The notes under the pieces were generated by a model. That model was not told where the DNA came from. It saw nothing but the letters and a program-made list of their open reading frames with translations, and did not search any database. A DNA stretch of 64,000 nt from Progne subis subis (Eukaryota > Chordata > Aves > Passeriformes > Hirundinidae): contig JAKJHU010000023.1 in assembly GCA_022316685.1 (NCBI GenBank), positions 2,963,192 to 3,027,191 of the forward strand, written 5' to 3'. Positions 47,281-58,528 of this stretch are shown piece by piece. How positions within the stretch are numbered: the first letter of the stretch is position 1; each line of letters starts with the position of its first letter. The translations under genes and the position numbers were made by a program.

Positions 47281-49127
47281 AACATAAGCTGTGGTAGAAC
47301 AATCATATGTCTGAATCTTTATTTAAAATAAAGCAGCATTTGTGAGAGGTGGGTAGAGATAAAGTCATCTTGACTGCATTGCTCAATCTGGTGTCTTCTC
47401 TCCCCACAGTTTATAAAGACAACAGTAAGAAATGAACTGTTGATCTTAGATGAGGAACCACTATTTTATCTGGCATTTTTCAATATGTTCTTGCACTAAC
47501 TAAATCTTCAGGATAATTTTAAATAAGCTAAGAGATCTCCAGCAATCAGTGTGCACCACTGATGAGCAAAACAAAGTCAAAGGCATCAGAGATAGTTTTC
47601 CTTCCTTCCTAGTGACTTACACTGCTGTGGTGGGAGCTCATCACACATGGAAAGGGGTAAGAAAGTTACTGTCAATTACTGTCAGCTGGAATTAAAAGGC
47701 AGATATTAATTTTGCATTGTGCATGTCAGTGGACAGTTTGACAAAACAGAACTAGAAAACAGATGAGCGTTGCTGTTATCAGCTGTATAATGAATTACTC
47801 CAAACAATACCAGTAACTTCATGGCTTTTCTATTCTGATGCCTTTGCCATTGTATTATTTCAATCTTCTGTTCCTTTGTACTTCTGGTGAAGTTCTAGAA
47901 GCATTTGTTTTTGCTGGAATTACAAAAAGATAGCGATTGAAGTGACAGTCAGCAAATGAGAGTAGGGGTGTCATGCAAAAATACACTTGTGCCATTTTCA
48001 GACAGAATAGATGCTACTTTCGAAGGAGGAGGTGCAAATATGCATTCAGTCCAAAAATGCCCTGAACTGCAATAACCATACATGGAGACTTGAAAATCTT
48101 AGTCCCAGCTTCACCAGAGGAAGAGAAGGAAGGCTGCCACCACAGCAAGATACTTATTGGAAGAGTGAGTGAGCGCCGTTAAATTGAGAAATAAGTCCTT
48201 TGTACCAATGATTTTATTCTTTTTTTTTTTTTCAATTACTTTCATTTGTTGCTTGTACAAACAAAGAAAACCACCACACCCTTCTGTTCTGTTATTTTAC
48301 TTGTTAAATGCCCATACTCAAACATTAATAGTAAAGACTTGACATGGTGCTTGATTATTTCTAGTTTGTTAGAATGTAATTGTATTTTGAATATTGAAAG
48401 ATCCATTTTCCTTCTGAAAGTAGGTGATACTATTCAAACCCCAACTGAATTGTAGATTATGCCAAAAAAGATTGGTTTATGGAGTATTTATTGAATGCAC
48501 ATAAAACCCTAATGTCAGCAGGCATACAAAATGCACTGTATTGTATAAAACTTGTGTGTGTGTGAGTGAGAATGTTGGGATGCTGATGCTGTTGTGTTGA
48601 GTTAATGCACTACTTGTGTTTTGTTTTTTTCCTTAATGACTGAGCTTTCCCTCCATCATGCTACTGCTAGATTGGTAGAGTTTGTAACTGACTTGGACAT
48701 TCAGTTATTCAAAATGATCTCACTGTTCATTGAAATTTTATAAAGCTTATTTTATATTTACTGTGCTATTAAGATGAATTCCCTTTAATTATAGGATACT
48801 ACTGTAGTACTTAAGAAGTTTATTTAGAGTGGGGCTTGTGGAAAATTATTCAGAACATAGTAAACCAAAAGAAATCCTGAGCTGTGGATCTACTTTTAAT
48901 TTGATGTAATTATTAGTCTTGTTTGGGTGAAGAGGAAAGGGGTAGGAAGTCAAGCAAAAGGAAGTACTTTGTAAAATGTAGTCTTAGATCAGATTGAATT
49001 GTGTATCTGTGTGTCTGTGGTATGTGTGTGTTTCCCTTGAAAAATGGGAGGTGTGGTGAAAAGGTGTAATAATTCTTAAAAGAGCTGGTCTCAGTACTTT
49101 CTGATTATGATATGCTACTGAATCACG

Positions 49128-49186
49128 TTTTTTTTGGGGTTTTTTTTGTTTTGTTTTGGTTTTTTTGTTTTGTTTTGTTTTGTTTT
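49128..49186. repeat. T/G-rich tract with TTTTG units
   Basis: About 60 bases of T and G ending in five TTTTG units. Lies inside the probable 3'UTR. Confidence 0.9.
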
Positions 49187-49822
49187 AAACAGCTTTTCTC
49201 TCAGTTACTTTATCTCTCCCAGCTATACATTTCTCACTTCAATTTCTAAATACTTTACGTTTAATATTGATTGTAAAATCCCTTGACACGGAAATAGAAA
49301 TACTTGAGTTGAAATGGGGACAGAATAAAACCAATAAAGAATGTTTTTAAAAAGAATGTGAGAATATTAAATATATTAAAAACAAGCTTGTCATCAGGAT
49401 GATAGTTCTTTTCAAATCCAGTGGTGTACCCTAGAATGTGAACATGACTGTCCTGATGAGAAGTGGATGGTTGGACATAAACAATTCAACAGCCAATTTG
49501 GTACCACAGAATTGATGTGCTCTTTACTGCAGTGACTGCAAATCCCACAAAGAGGGAAAACATGCACAGATATCACATCTCACAGTCAGTACTGTCTGTG
49601 TGCAGCTGCATTTGTTTTTGTTTCAAAATGTAAATCTTACGTGAACCCAGACATGACTGAGTTTTGCAACATTTCTTCAGTTGGGGCTTTCATTGCTGTT
49701 TATGTCCATAAATGCAAATATTTTTCTTGGAATAATCAGAAATCAATGGAAGTAATGCAATATTATAATCCTGGATTTCCAGTATCTTTGAAACCAATTT
49801 TAAAAAACTGTGTTCTTTAAAC

Positions 49823-49833
49823 TTATTTATTTA
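49823..49833 (+). promoter_or_regulatory. TAB3: AU-rich element TTATTTATTTA
   Basis: Contains the UUAUUUAUU nonamer core recognised by AU-rich-element binding proteins such as the tristetraprolin family. It would confer mRNA instability if it is in the mature 3'UTR. Single short match; functional role inferred. Confidence 0.45.
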
Positions 49834-49928
49834 TGGTGGCACCAGTGTATCTAATCCATACTTCCTGCTGTGTGAAACCCTGTTAAATTTTTTCATTAAA
49901 AAAAAGAAGACACGATCTTGTTTAATCC

Positions 49929-49936
49929 TGTATATA
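49929..49936 (+). promoter_or_regulatory. TAB3: Pumilio-type element TGTATATA
   Basis: Exact match to the UGUANAUA consensus bound by PUM1/PUM2, about 100 bases after the AU-rich element and 140 before the distal poly(A) signals. An eight-base match is weak alone but its position in the distal 3'UTR is typical. Confidence 0.45.
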
Positions 49937-50073
49937 TGGTGTCTACATTCTGGATTTGTGTATGCTGTGAATGAACTTATTACTAAGAGATGAAATTGTA
50001 TAAAAGCATTCAGAGGCTATGCATGCATGGTACCTCCAGAAAGTGCATACTCTAAGTTGCAGATTCCTGCAAA

Positions 50074-50087
50074 AATAAATTAATAAA
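50074..50087 (+). terminator. TAB3: Candidate distal poly(A) signals (two AATAAA)
   Basis: AATAAA at 50074-50079 and 50082-50087. The last AATAAA copies before the sequence loses 3'UTR-like features, with a T/G-rich stretch from about 50106. I take them as the likely distal end of TAB3. Confidence 0.5.
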
Positions 50088-50110
50088 ACTAAGCAAACAT
50101 CCCACCCTGC

Positions 50111-53100
50111 ATTTGTTCTTGTATGTAGTAGGAAACATTCTTAAAGTTCGGCCTTTTTTAGCCTTCATAGCCTGATTGTTTCTGGTCTCCCACTTGGACC
50201 TGTAGCTATAGTAAGTTTGTTTCAGGGTTTTGGGGGTTTTTGTTTTGGTGGTTAGGCACTTGCTGTATATTGAACTGGGGTCCAAATCCTGTTCCCATGG
50301 ATGTGAATGAGCGTTTGGATGATATTTTGTGCAGCTTCTGGTGTGGAAACAGGACATAGCATGTTCAGAGCGTGAGGTTGACCTTAGCATTTCTCCCTTA
50401 CCTTTGAGCGGAAGGTTGTTACTGGAGGAGTAGCTTTACCTGCTGTAGCACCTCTGGGCTGTAGCCTGGATGATGGGCTGGATCCCTGCTTCTCAGCAGC
50501 CCCTCTGCTGCTTTAACTCTTGGAAAGGCACGGCTCTGGGAGAGGGTGGAGAGATGGAAGCGCACAAATCCAAGAGCAGGCACTTTCTAGGGCTGTGTTC
50601 TCCATCTCCTTGATGGCATCGGCTCCCCACAGCTCGAACCTCGGGGGCTCTGGAGGTGTGCCCCTGCGTTCTGTGCGTTCCATGCACGCATGCTGAAGGT
50701 CCTTCAGCGCCTTCCCACTGACAGACCTGCTGTGCTTCAGCCAGGAAACAGAGGTAAGAATTGCATTTTGCATTCCTTTCGCTAAGTTGAAGTTATCACA
50801 GTTTCAGGAGAGGTTTGTATTTTAATTAAGCATTTGATTTTTGTTGCTTTAGAAATCTTTGTAGTTGAAACTGATGTTAAAAAAAAAAAAGTTATAGTAC
50901 CTGTCAAGCGTATTGTGCTAATGGAGACCAAAAGACACCAGTCTTAACAACAAGTGGTTACCATTTTCTATTGTTTCCCTGAAGTCATGAGGAGGAAGAT
51001 CTGCCTGAATTGCATAAAACTGGTTAATTCCTCAGAATTACTTTGTTTTGGCAGCAGTGAATCATATTAAACCCATGGCTCTTTGAGAGATGGTTTGTCT
51101 GCTAAGTGTTCCTGGAATTTAGTGCTGCTGCTTTAGTCAGGGTAGTCCATGCTGTGATGGGTAGATGCTGTATATTCTTTATTGCACCATCTCTGGTTGT
51201 AAATGCGCTTTTTGGAAGGAAGTGTTTGATACCTGAAAAGTGTTACATACTCAATGGGTCACCTCATTTTTTGTGGAACCCTTGTGAAGTTGTTGAAGAA
51301 GGGATTTTGTTACAACAATTTTTACCTAAAAGGTCTGTGGCTGTGGCATGTTCTAGTGTGGCAGTAAAGCCTGGCCAGAACTGTAAAAGGCTCTTTTGGG
51401 GGCACCACTCTGCTTCAGAAAAGAGTCTGTTTCTCTAGAAAACAATAATGTATTGAGTTGGGGGGAAAACAAACAAAACCAAACAACACAAACAAATAGC
51501 TCTGCAGGTAATTTTCCAGATAGGCAAGACTTACAACCTTGCAAGTATTTGCTGCTTTTGCAAGCTCCATTTTGAAGATACAAATTCATTGTCCCTTCTT
51601 CCTTCTTTTAGTTAACAAAATCTATTTTGCCAAGTTTGCTTAAAAATGAAGTCAGTATGTTTCTGTTACTGCTTTGGAAACTAAACCACAAAGCCTGGGA
51701 ATGAAAGATGTGCAATGCAGGTGTTGCTTTGCTTTTGACTAAAGGCTTCTTACTTTTTTTTGCAAGAGTTTTAGAAAAGGAAGTTTAGGGAAAATATTAA
51801 ATACTTCAGGAAAAAAGCTGCTAGGTGAGGAAGGTTTTCATAGGTTTGAATGTGATACTCTGATTCCAGAGTGGTACAGCCCAACAGTGTATTGTGCAAA
51901 TTCTGGCGTTGGTTGCAGTGACAGAACAGTCACAGCTCAAATATTCATCCCAAACTCTCAGTGGCTCTCTGCTGGATTGTTCTAAAGTATCCTGAACCAG
52001 GCTTGCACATTTCAGACTTAGGGGTTTATATTTCGTTTCCTCTATTTCATTTCACCTGAAATAATTACTCTCTACTTTTGAGCCATTCAGTTAAATCAAA
52101 TGATTTTACAAAACAGGAGGTGCTTTTGGCAATACCCTGTGTGCTGGAGAGTGCCTGGTGTGACTGCCTACAGTCAGATCCATGTGGAGGAGCTGCCTGG
52201 TCCGGAGAATGACAGTCAGACACTTTCCAGGTGGATGATGGGAGTAAGCAAGGTCTGAGAAAACTTTGATAGAGAAGGACTTGAGCTTTATGAGAGCTTG
52301 TGAATCCTTCCCTCTAATTAAGTTTCTATATATGCCTTGCTTTGCTTCGTGATGAGAGGTGTGCTGGTGGACAGACTTGGGTGACTTCCATCACCATGGA
52401 TCCTGAAGCCTCATGGCTTGGTTGCTGTTCCAGGTAACTGATTTTACATTTCCCTCCAACCCCCATTTGTCTCAAAATTGATTGTTCATAAGCCAAACAG
52501 CCATCGTTTTATCTTTTTACTTTTTTTTTGTTTTTGACTGATAATGTATGACTGTGAAGCTGTCCCTGATGATCATCCTTCAACCTCTGAAATTTTCAAA
52601 GCTGCAGTGACTAGGTAATGAGCTGTGTGTACGTTCACACTCTTCCTCACAACACTGGTACCTCAGGTCAGTGTTGTGTCACACAGAAAGAACGGGATAA
52701 ATACACTATGAATCAATAAAACAAAAAAAAATCATTTTGAAACTTACTGCAGGCTTTAGTGTTCTTTTCACTGAAAAGAATGAAACTGAGCGGCAGAGTG
52801 GCTGCTTTGATCCTGGTGCCATTTTAAGAAAGTCAAGCCAGTACTGATAGTAAGAACTGTTCCCTCCAGTGAAGCAGCAACTTCCAGCCAGATTTACATA
52901 CCTTGTGTTGTACACCAGAGTGAGATGTTTGAAACAGATTTTGTTTTTAAAATGTTAAGTTGAACTTAGCTTTTTATTTAATCAATCACGTGATTGGTGA
53001 TTTGCACGCACAACATTAATCTAGCAGTGTGTGTATCACAACGTTAAAACTGAGGTCCACTGATTCAAGAGTGATAGCAAAATCCTTTTTATTTTCCACT

Positions 53101-55239
53101 ACAGCACTATTAAACTTGCCAGACAAAATACCATGTGCCCTCTAAATGTTCTGTTATGCTTTCCCAGTTGCTCACCTTTCACTACTAATCCAAGCTGAAA
53201 TATATCCTACTTTGGCCAAAGAGGCTCTTCATGTATTTGATAGCTCCTTAGCCAAGATTATCTGATGGATAACAAAATTTTTCCAAATTAACAACAGTTC
53301 TTGGTGCAAATGTTCACCTGCTGAGCATCACCTTCTCTCCAGCAGCACTTCTGTAAATGGAGTACACTCTTAGAAGTGACAAAATCCAAATAGATGAACT
53401 ATGAACATTTAAACTCAACTCTTGAGTGTTGGACAGCTGTGTGCAGACAGGATACATCATGAAAAATTACCATTATTTAAACATTCTGAGATGGTCATCT
53501 GGAATGGCAGCTGATGTAATTCATATCCCAGTGCAAAGGCCACTGTTCATGTAGAACTTCAAGTTCTCTCTGAATTTAATATTAGAAAAGAATAAGTTAA
53601 CTGTATCAATGTGCTTTCTTGCTTGGTGCTAGTTAATTCCTAATTTTAGATTTTTTCCCCTTCAGTGAAGCTGAGGTACAAAGCCCTAGCACTTCTGATT
53701 TGTTATGGTGTCTGGTTTTTTTAAAATAAATTCTTAGTAGGAATTTAGCTCTCTCTCATGAGAGGCTGACTGTTTCAAATCCAGCTGTATTCTCGATGTG
53801 TGGGGCTGAGAAGCCATGGTCACTCTGCCTGGATCAATGGTTATGCTGGGACTCACTCAAGGAACCTGGGTCATCCGTCTCTAAGGACTCCCATGGCCTG
53901 GAGCCCTCCCCAAATAAATTCTCCCTCACTGGGAATGAACTGGGATTGCTGTATTGCGTTGACAGGATGTCCACTCCACTGAGTCTGTGGAAGATGAGGT
54001 TATGGGGATCAAAGCTATACCCCTAGGTCAGGATACCACACCACAGTCCAGGAGGCCAGAAAGCCTTGGGAGGAGAACCCCAGTACACACAAGCAGAGGT
54101 GCCAGCAGCAGGGGAACGGGAGAGGCTGGGCTGCTCCCCGGGAGACTTCGGGTCAGCCCTGCTGCCAGGGCATCCTTGCTGGATGTTTGTGTGCTCCCAC
54201 CTGTGCAGGATCCAGAGTGAGGATCAAACGCATGAGAGCACAGCGATAGCAGGGTGTTACACTAAATACAGCTACACTGTTTAAGTATTCTGGGTGAGGC
54301 TCAAATCATCTCCACCAAGGAGGGAAATACAGATGTTTTCATGAGCTATAAAAACCATCAAGTGTGTGGAATTCCCACGTGGTGATGCTTGGCTCTAAAA
54401 ATGAAAGGGAGTTTATTACAGCAATAAATGCAGAGTGTGTAAATGTTTCCCAGTAGTTTTCAAAGCTGTTCTGTAAAACTGGAAGTGAAAGATTACCACT
54501 TTGCTCATTTTCCGGCTTGCAAATTGTACTGGCATCAAATTTGTTCTAGAAAAGAAACTGTTTTGAAAGAAATTCTCTGCCCTGACAAATGAGGGACCTC
54601 TTCCATATCCAGAGGAATAACTTACTGTCTCCCAGATACTGATTTTTGTCTGGGTTGTCTGCCTTGTCTGGGTTTTTCTGGCTTCTGCAGATGTTCAGAT
54701 CACTTTAAGGTCATGTTCTTTTTTCAGCTATCACATTTTTCCACCTGCCTTTGCCAGTTGCAGGCAAAGGCCTCTCCAGGCTCCTGCAGGTCACTGCCCT
54801 TTGACAGACGCACAAGTGTGTGACCTAGATGTGTGTGATACACTGTCATGCCACTTTCTTACAGGAAGAGGTCAACGCTTGTGCTGTGCCATTAGGATTC
54901 AGAAATCCAATCCCAGCACCCTCAAACATGAGCTCCTCTCATGCTCTTGGTCACTTCTCAGGGCATCTGCTTCTCTGTTTCTGATTCTGGGGCAGACAAT
55001 CTGAACTACTCCTTTTGAAACTGCACAGATTTAAGTGACAGAACTTGTGAAGAACTACAGCCAGTTGCTATTTTTATTTATAATATTCAGTATCCAGGTG
55101 TGAGAAGAGTCTAATGATAGTGAGGAACATCAAGAGAAAGGTGTGTTGGTACCTTGGCATAGTTATTTACATTAATATACTGTGTTCAAGACATTGGGAT
55201 TAACTCCTGCTGGTAGTGGTTTTGTTTCCAGGTGGGGCT
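50111..55239. other. Intergenic DNA downstream of TAB3
   Basis: No coding exon recognised. Two slightly GC-richer islands stand out: 50.4-50.76 kb, with acceptor- and donor-like signals, and 53.8-54.23 kb, with an AATAAA and LTR-like edges; both are described under findings. In mammals GK lies downstream of TAB3 in convergent orientation; no glycerol-kinase exon is visible on the minus strand. Confidence 0.55.
54747..54771. repeat. Perfect inverted repeat, 9-bp arms
   Basis: GCCTTTGCC, loop AGTTGCA, GGCAAAGGC. GC-rich enough to form a stable hairpin; too short to be a microRNA precursor by itself. Confidence 0.85.
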
Positions 55240-55675
55240 TATGAAAGCGGAGTAGAGGGAGACAAGCAGATCCCTGGACCTGCTGGCCACTCCTCTTTGA
55301 TACAGCCCAGGGCACCATTTGTTTTCTGGTCTACAAGTGCCCATGGTTAGCTCACAGCCAGCCTCTCATCCAGCAGCACCTCCAAACCCTTCTCTGCAGC
55401 GCTGCACTCAGTGATCTCTTCTCTCAGTCTGTGCTGCTGCCTGGGATTGCCCAGGCCCAGCACCAGCACTTGGTCTTGTTAAACTGCATGGGATTCCCAT
55501 GGTCCTGCTTCTCCAGCTTGTCCAGGGCCCTCTGGATGTCCTCCCATCCTTCAGGTGTGTCACCTGCATCACTCAGCTTGGTGTCATCTGCAAACACACT
55601 GGGGGGACACTTGATCACCAAGTTTGCCATTACTGTCACTGTGTCAATTGTGCCTTTATTGCCCTCTTCCCAAAA
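55240..55675 (-). mobile_element. CR1 LINE fragment, internal ORF2 region, antisense
   Basis: Reading the minus strand gives [20 protein letters not shown], which contains the FADD motif of the reverse-transcriptase active site, followed by [20 protein letters not shown] and NKTKC, all standard CR1 landmarks. Frame breaks follow. The copy runs on toward the CR1 3' region at its low-coordinate end. Antisense to TAB3, in intergenic DNA. Confidence 0.87.
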
Positions 55676-56008
55676 GCCACGAAAAAGGGTCATATAAAAT
55701 ATAGATGATGCTTTCAATATTATTTTGTAATAAATGAATAGCAATTAAACAGTCTAATTTTCTCTCTGATTTCATCTTTGCTTTCCTACTCAAGGGGGTG
55801 CGCAGCACAATGCAGTTCATTAGCTCAGGGGTGATTCTCAGCAATGTACTGACATAAACCTTCTACCAAGTAATATGCTCAGTTTGTGACTATTTCAAAT
55901 ATCAGCAATGAAAAGTCTGCAGCAGATTAAACCCCTTCATGTGCTGTAGGGAGAGATATAATCTCAATTAAAGCTCTAAATGTCACACCTTCTCTGAAAA
56001 CCTTATTG

Positions 56009-56013
<5 letters not shown>

Positions 56014-56052
<39 letters not shown>
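56014..56052. repeat. Poly-T tract, 39 bases
   Basis: Uninterrupted T run in intergenic DNA. Length in the assembly is uncertain for a run of this size. Confidence 0.95.
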
Positions 56053-56054
<2 letters not shown>

Positions 56055-56829
56055 TAAGGCTGCCAGGTGTGCTGCACTAATTCTGAAACATGCACTAGTA
56101 GCATTAAATCTATATGAGTTGGTTTTGCTCATCAGCTTTGACAGGAGAAGATGCTGGTAAAATCTAATATTACTTCAAATAATATTACTTCTTAGTCTTC
56201 AGGTCACATTTATTCCCACACTGCAGTAGTTCAGGATTTCTGACTGATTAATCCCAAAGCCCTTTTCCAAGCTTTCAGACATTGCCTATAAAGAACAACA
56301 GTATTGAGCACTGAAACAGTGCCCTGTTCCTGCCAGGAGGAGAAATGGAAGGGGTAGGAGGCAAGATCTCCAGCTCTGTGGGCATGGCAGCAGTTAACAC
56401 CCATTCTGCATCCATCAGCTTTATCATCCTTGACAGATTTGGAAAGTACAATCAATATGAATTTGTCTCAATTTACATTGGTGTGGTACATGGGCCTCTC
56501 CAAGGTAATTTTTTTCTTTTGTTTCTCACTTTCCAATATACGGAGTTTTGTAATTGCTGTGGTGTTCCACTGCAGTTGAATCACTGAATTTATCAAAGGA
56601 AAAGTCTCTCACAAAGGGAGTATCCATGACATGAACCACAAGATGGGTGCTCATATCTGGTTGGTTTTCTTTTCATCTGATAAAAAGATGTCTATAGCTT
56701 TACCTGGTCTTTACCTGGCCTGTTAGCAGGGTGTTTGGGAGTGTAGATGTGTGTGTACACAAATATAAAATAATCCAGTTTACTGGTGGCTTGGAGCTGG
56801 TCCCAAAGGTGCTGATCACTTGCATACAC

Positions 56830-57055
56830 TGAACTGACCACCTCAGAGCTGACCAGCTTAAACCACATTGCTTTGGGCATTGTCCCAGTGCCTGTGGAGC
56901 AGCCCTGGGCCATCCACCACCTCTCCAGGAGGTCTGGTCCAGGTTTTGACCACACTTTCAGTAAAGAAATTCTTCCTAGTACCCAGTCTAAATCTCCCTT
57001 AGTGCAGTTTTGAACCATTTCCACTGACATGTCAGTGTCCACAGTGAGCTGCAGG
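56830..57055 (-). mobile_element. Diverged CR1 LINE fragment, antisense
   Basis: On the + strand it shows the reversed CR1 segment 'cagtaaagaaattcttccta' followed by 'ccagtctaaatctccctta' and 'cagttttgaaccattt', the usual order for an inverted CR1 3' region. The low-coordinate end is degraded, so the boundary is approximate. Confidence 0.65.
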
Positions 57056-57493
57056 ACCTAAGTAACTCAGTAAAAAGTTTCTTGAATTGGAAAGGGCTTG
57101 CAAAAGTCCAGAGATTTACCTGACAAAGTGATTTAAAGGAATTAAAGCCCCAGAGATGAACTCATACAATCTGCTCTGCAGCATCCCCCGGCTTCTGAAG
57201 GTGTCTAAAACCAATCAGCATTTCTACTTGTGTCCAAACACTTGATCCTGCATCCAAATAAGCCAGATAGCCTGGAAAAAAAATGGTGAAGGGCAATGTG
57301 AGTGCCTAGAGATACCTGATCATTGTGATGTTTGTGTAACAGACTAAAAGTCAGGTAAAGGAGGATAGAGCAACTGCACTTCTTAACTTCTTGTTCAGTT
57401 CTAACTGCAGAGAAACCAACATTTTGCCTTCTGGTGCTTCTAGTGTGGACAGTGTTTGTGTTCAGCCTCTGAGACTGCAGTGGGCATTGATCT

Positions 57494-57910
57494 GTGAGCC
57501 GCACCCAATCACTGCTAAGGCACTTGCCAATATTTGTTTCTAACGCCAAGGCTGCCACTCAGCCCAAGCTTTCCATTCCAAATCCTGGCAAAACCACGCA
57601 TTACAAGGGTAAAACTCTGGAATATGATGAAGTTCACCACGATCATGTCATTGTATGGAATAAATTTAGATTCAGAGACAGGCATTGTATCTGTAGGTAT
57701 GGGGCTCTCAGGGTGATGACGCCTTGTCTTCCTAGGGGTTTAGTGGTCAGTTTTACTGATTTTCACGAGGATCCACATGCCACAGTCCCTGTGCTGAGCA
57801 AACCTGCTGATATCATCGGTCCTTTGCTAGATGCAGTAAAATTACCAAGTACAAACATGCTCAGCATCCTTCTCTGGAGGTCAGCGTCGTGTTGCTGTGT
57901 CACTTGTTAA
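57494..57910 (+). other. Unidentified 138-codon open frame, probably non-coding
   Basis: Open for 138 codons. The middle part (about residues 17-110) has a balanced, protein-like composition with charged and aromatic residues, including KGKTLEYDEVHHDHVIVWNK. I do not recognise a family. A donor-like GTATGG at 57696 would split it. With no transcript, homologue or start context to support it, chance is the simplest reading. Confidence 0.15.
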
Positions 57911-58463
57911 AGCTGAGATAAGCCATAAGCCAAAGGAATGCCTGGAAAGCCTTTTCTTTCCCTCTCTCCCAACCACTCATCATACAGTTCCATTAATCCT
58001 GAGCTGGGATAATGAAGGAGTCCCTTTCCTAACAAAACAAGGGAAGGAAGATATTTCTGAGCAGTTAAGCAGCTGACCTTCAAGAGGACACCACTGAAGC
58101 CAAGGGATTCCCACAATATCCTCTGTCAGCAGCAGGGTGTTGGTGCTGCCCCACTGGAAGGGGTGAACCACAGAACAAACACTGCATTATCACACCCCAC
58201 ATGAGCTGAACCCAAACTTGTCAAAGCCCTGGTGGGACCCCAGCCATGACATCAGGCACCTGGCCAGAAAACACCATCACTGCTTTCCTGATCAGTCCCA
58301 TACAGCAAAATTAACACTGCACAATCTTCATCTCAGGACAAGCTGCTGAAGGAAATCATTGGGAACAAGTCACAGTTCATGGTTATAACACCTACATCAA
58401 CTTCTAGGTGGTATTAGAAAAATCCATTTTAACATATGCCAATATAATGTGAATTAACTACTT

Positions 58464-58528
58464 TATAGAACTACAGAATCATAGAAAATCCTGAGTTGGA
58501 AGGGATCCACAAGGATCATACAGCTCTA
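58464..58528 (-). mobile_element. CR1 LINE 3'-terminal fragment, antisense
   Basis: Short remnant with the inverted CR1 tail: 'acagaatcatagaaa', then 'gttggaagggatccacaa', then 'ggatcatacagctc'. 5'-truncated to about 65 bases. Confidence 0.7.

Larger units (their letters stand above)
45642..50110 (+). other. TAB3: Probable TAB3 3'UTR (end inferred)
   Basis: AT-rich sequence without transposons, following the stop codon. Poly(A) signals AATAAA occur at 46391, 46750, 46952, 47327, 49324, 49333, 50074 and 50082. The last pair, with an AU-rich element and a Pumilio-type TGTATATA shortly before, makes a distal end near 50.1 kb plausible; that length (about 4.4 kb) is similar to the long 3'UTR of mammalian TAB3 as I recall it. 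Shorter isoforms ending near 46.4-47.4 kb are also possible. Confidence 0.6.

Noticed and set aside
57494..57910. 138-codon frame as a protein-coding gene or glycerol kinase exon
   Set aside because: No match to glycerol kinase or any family I know, wrong strand for GK, and no supporting splice or promoter pattern.
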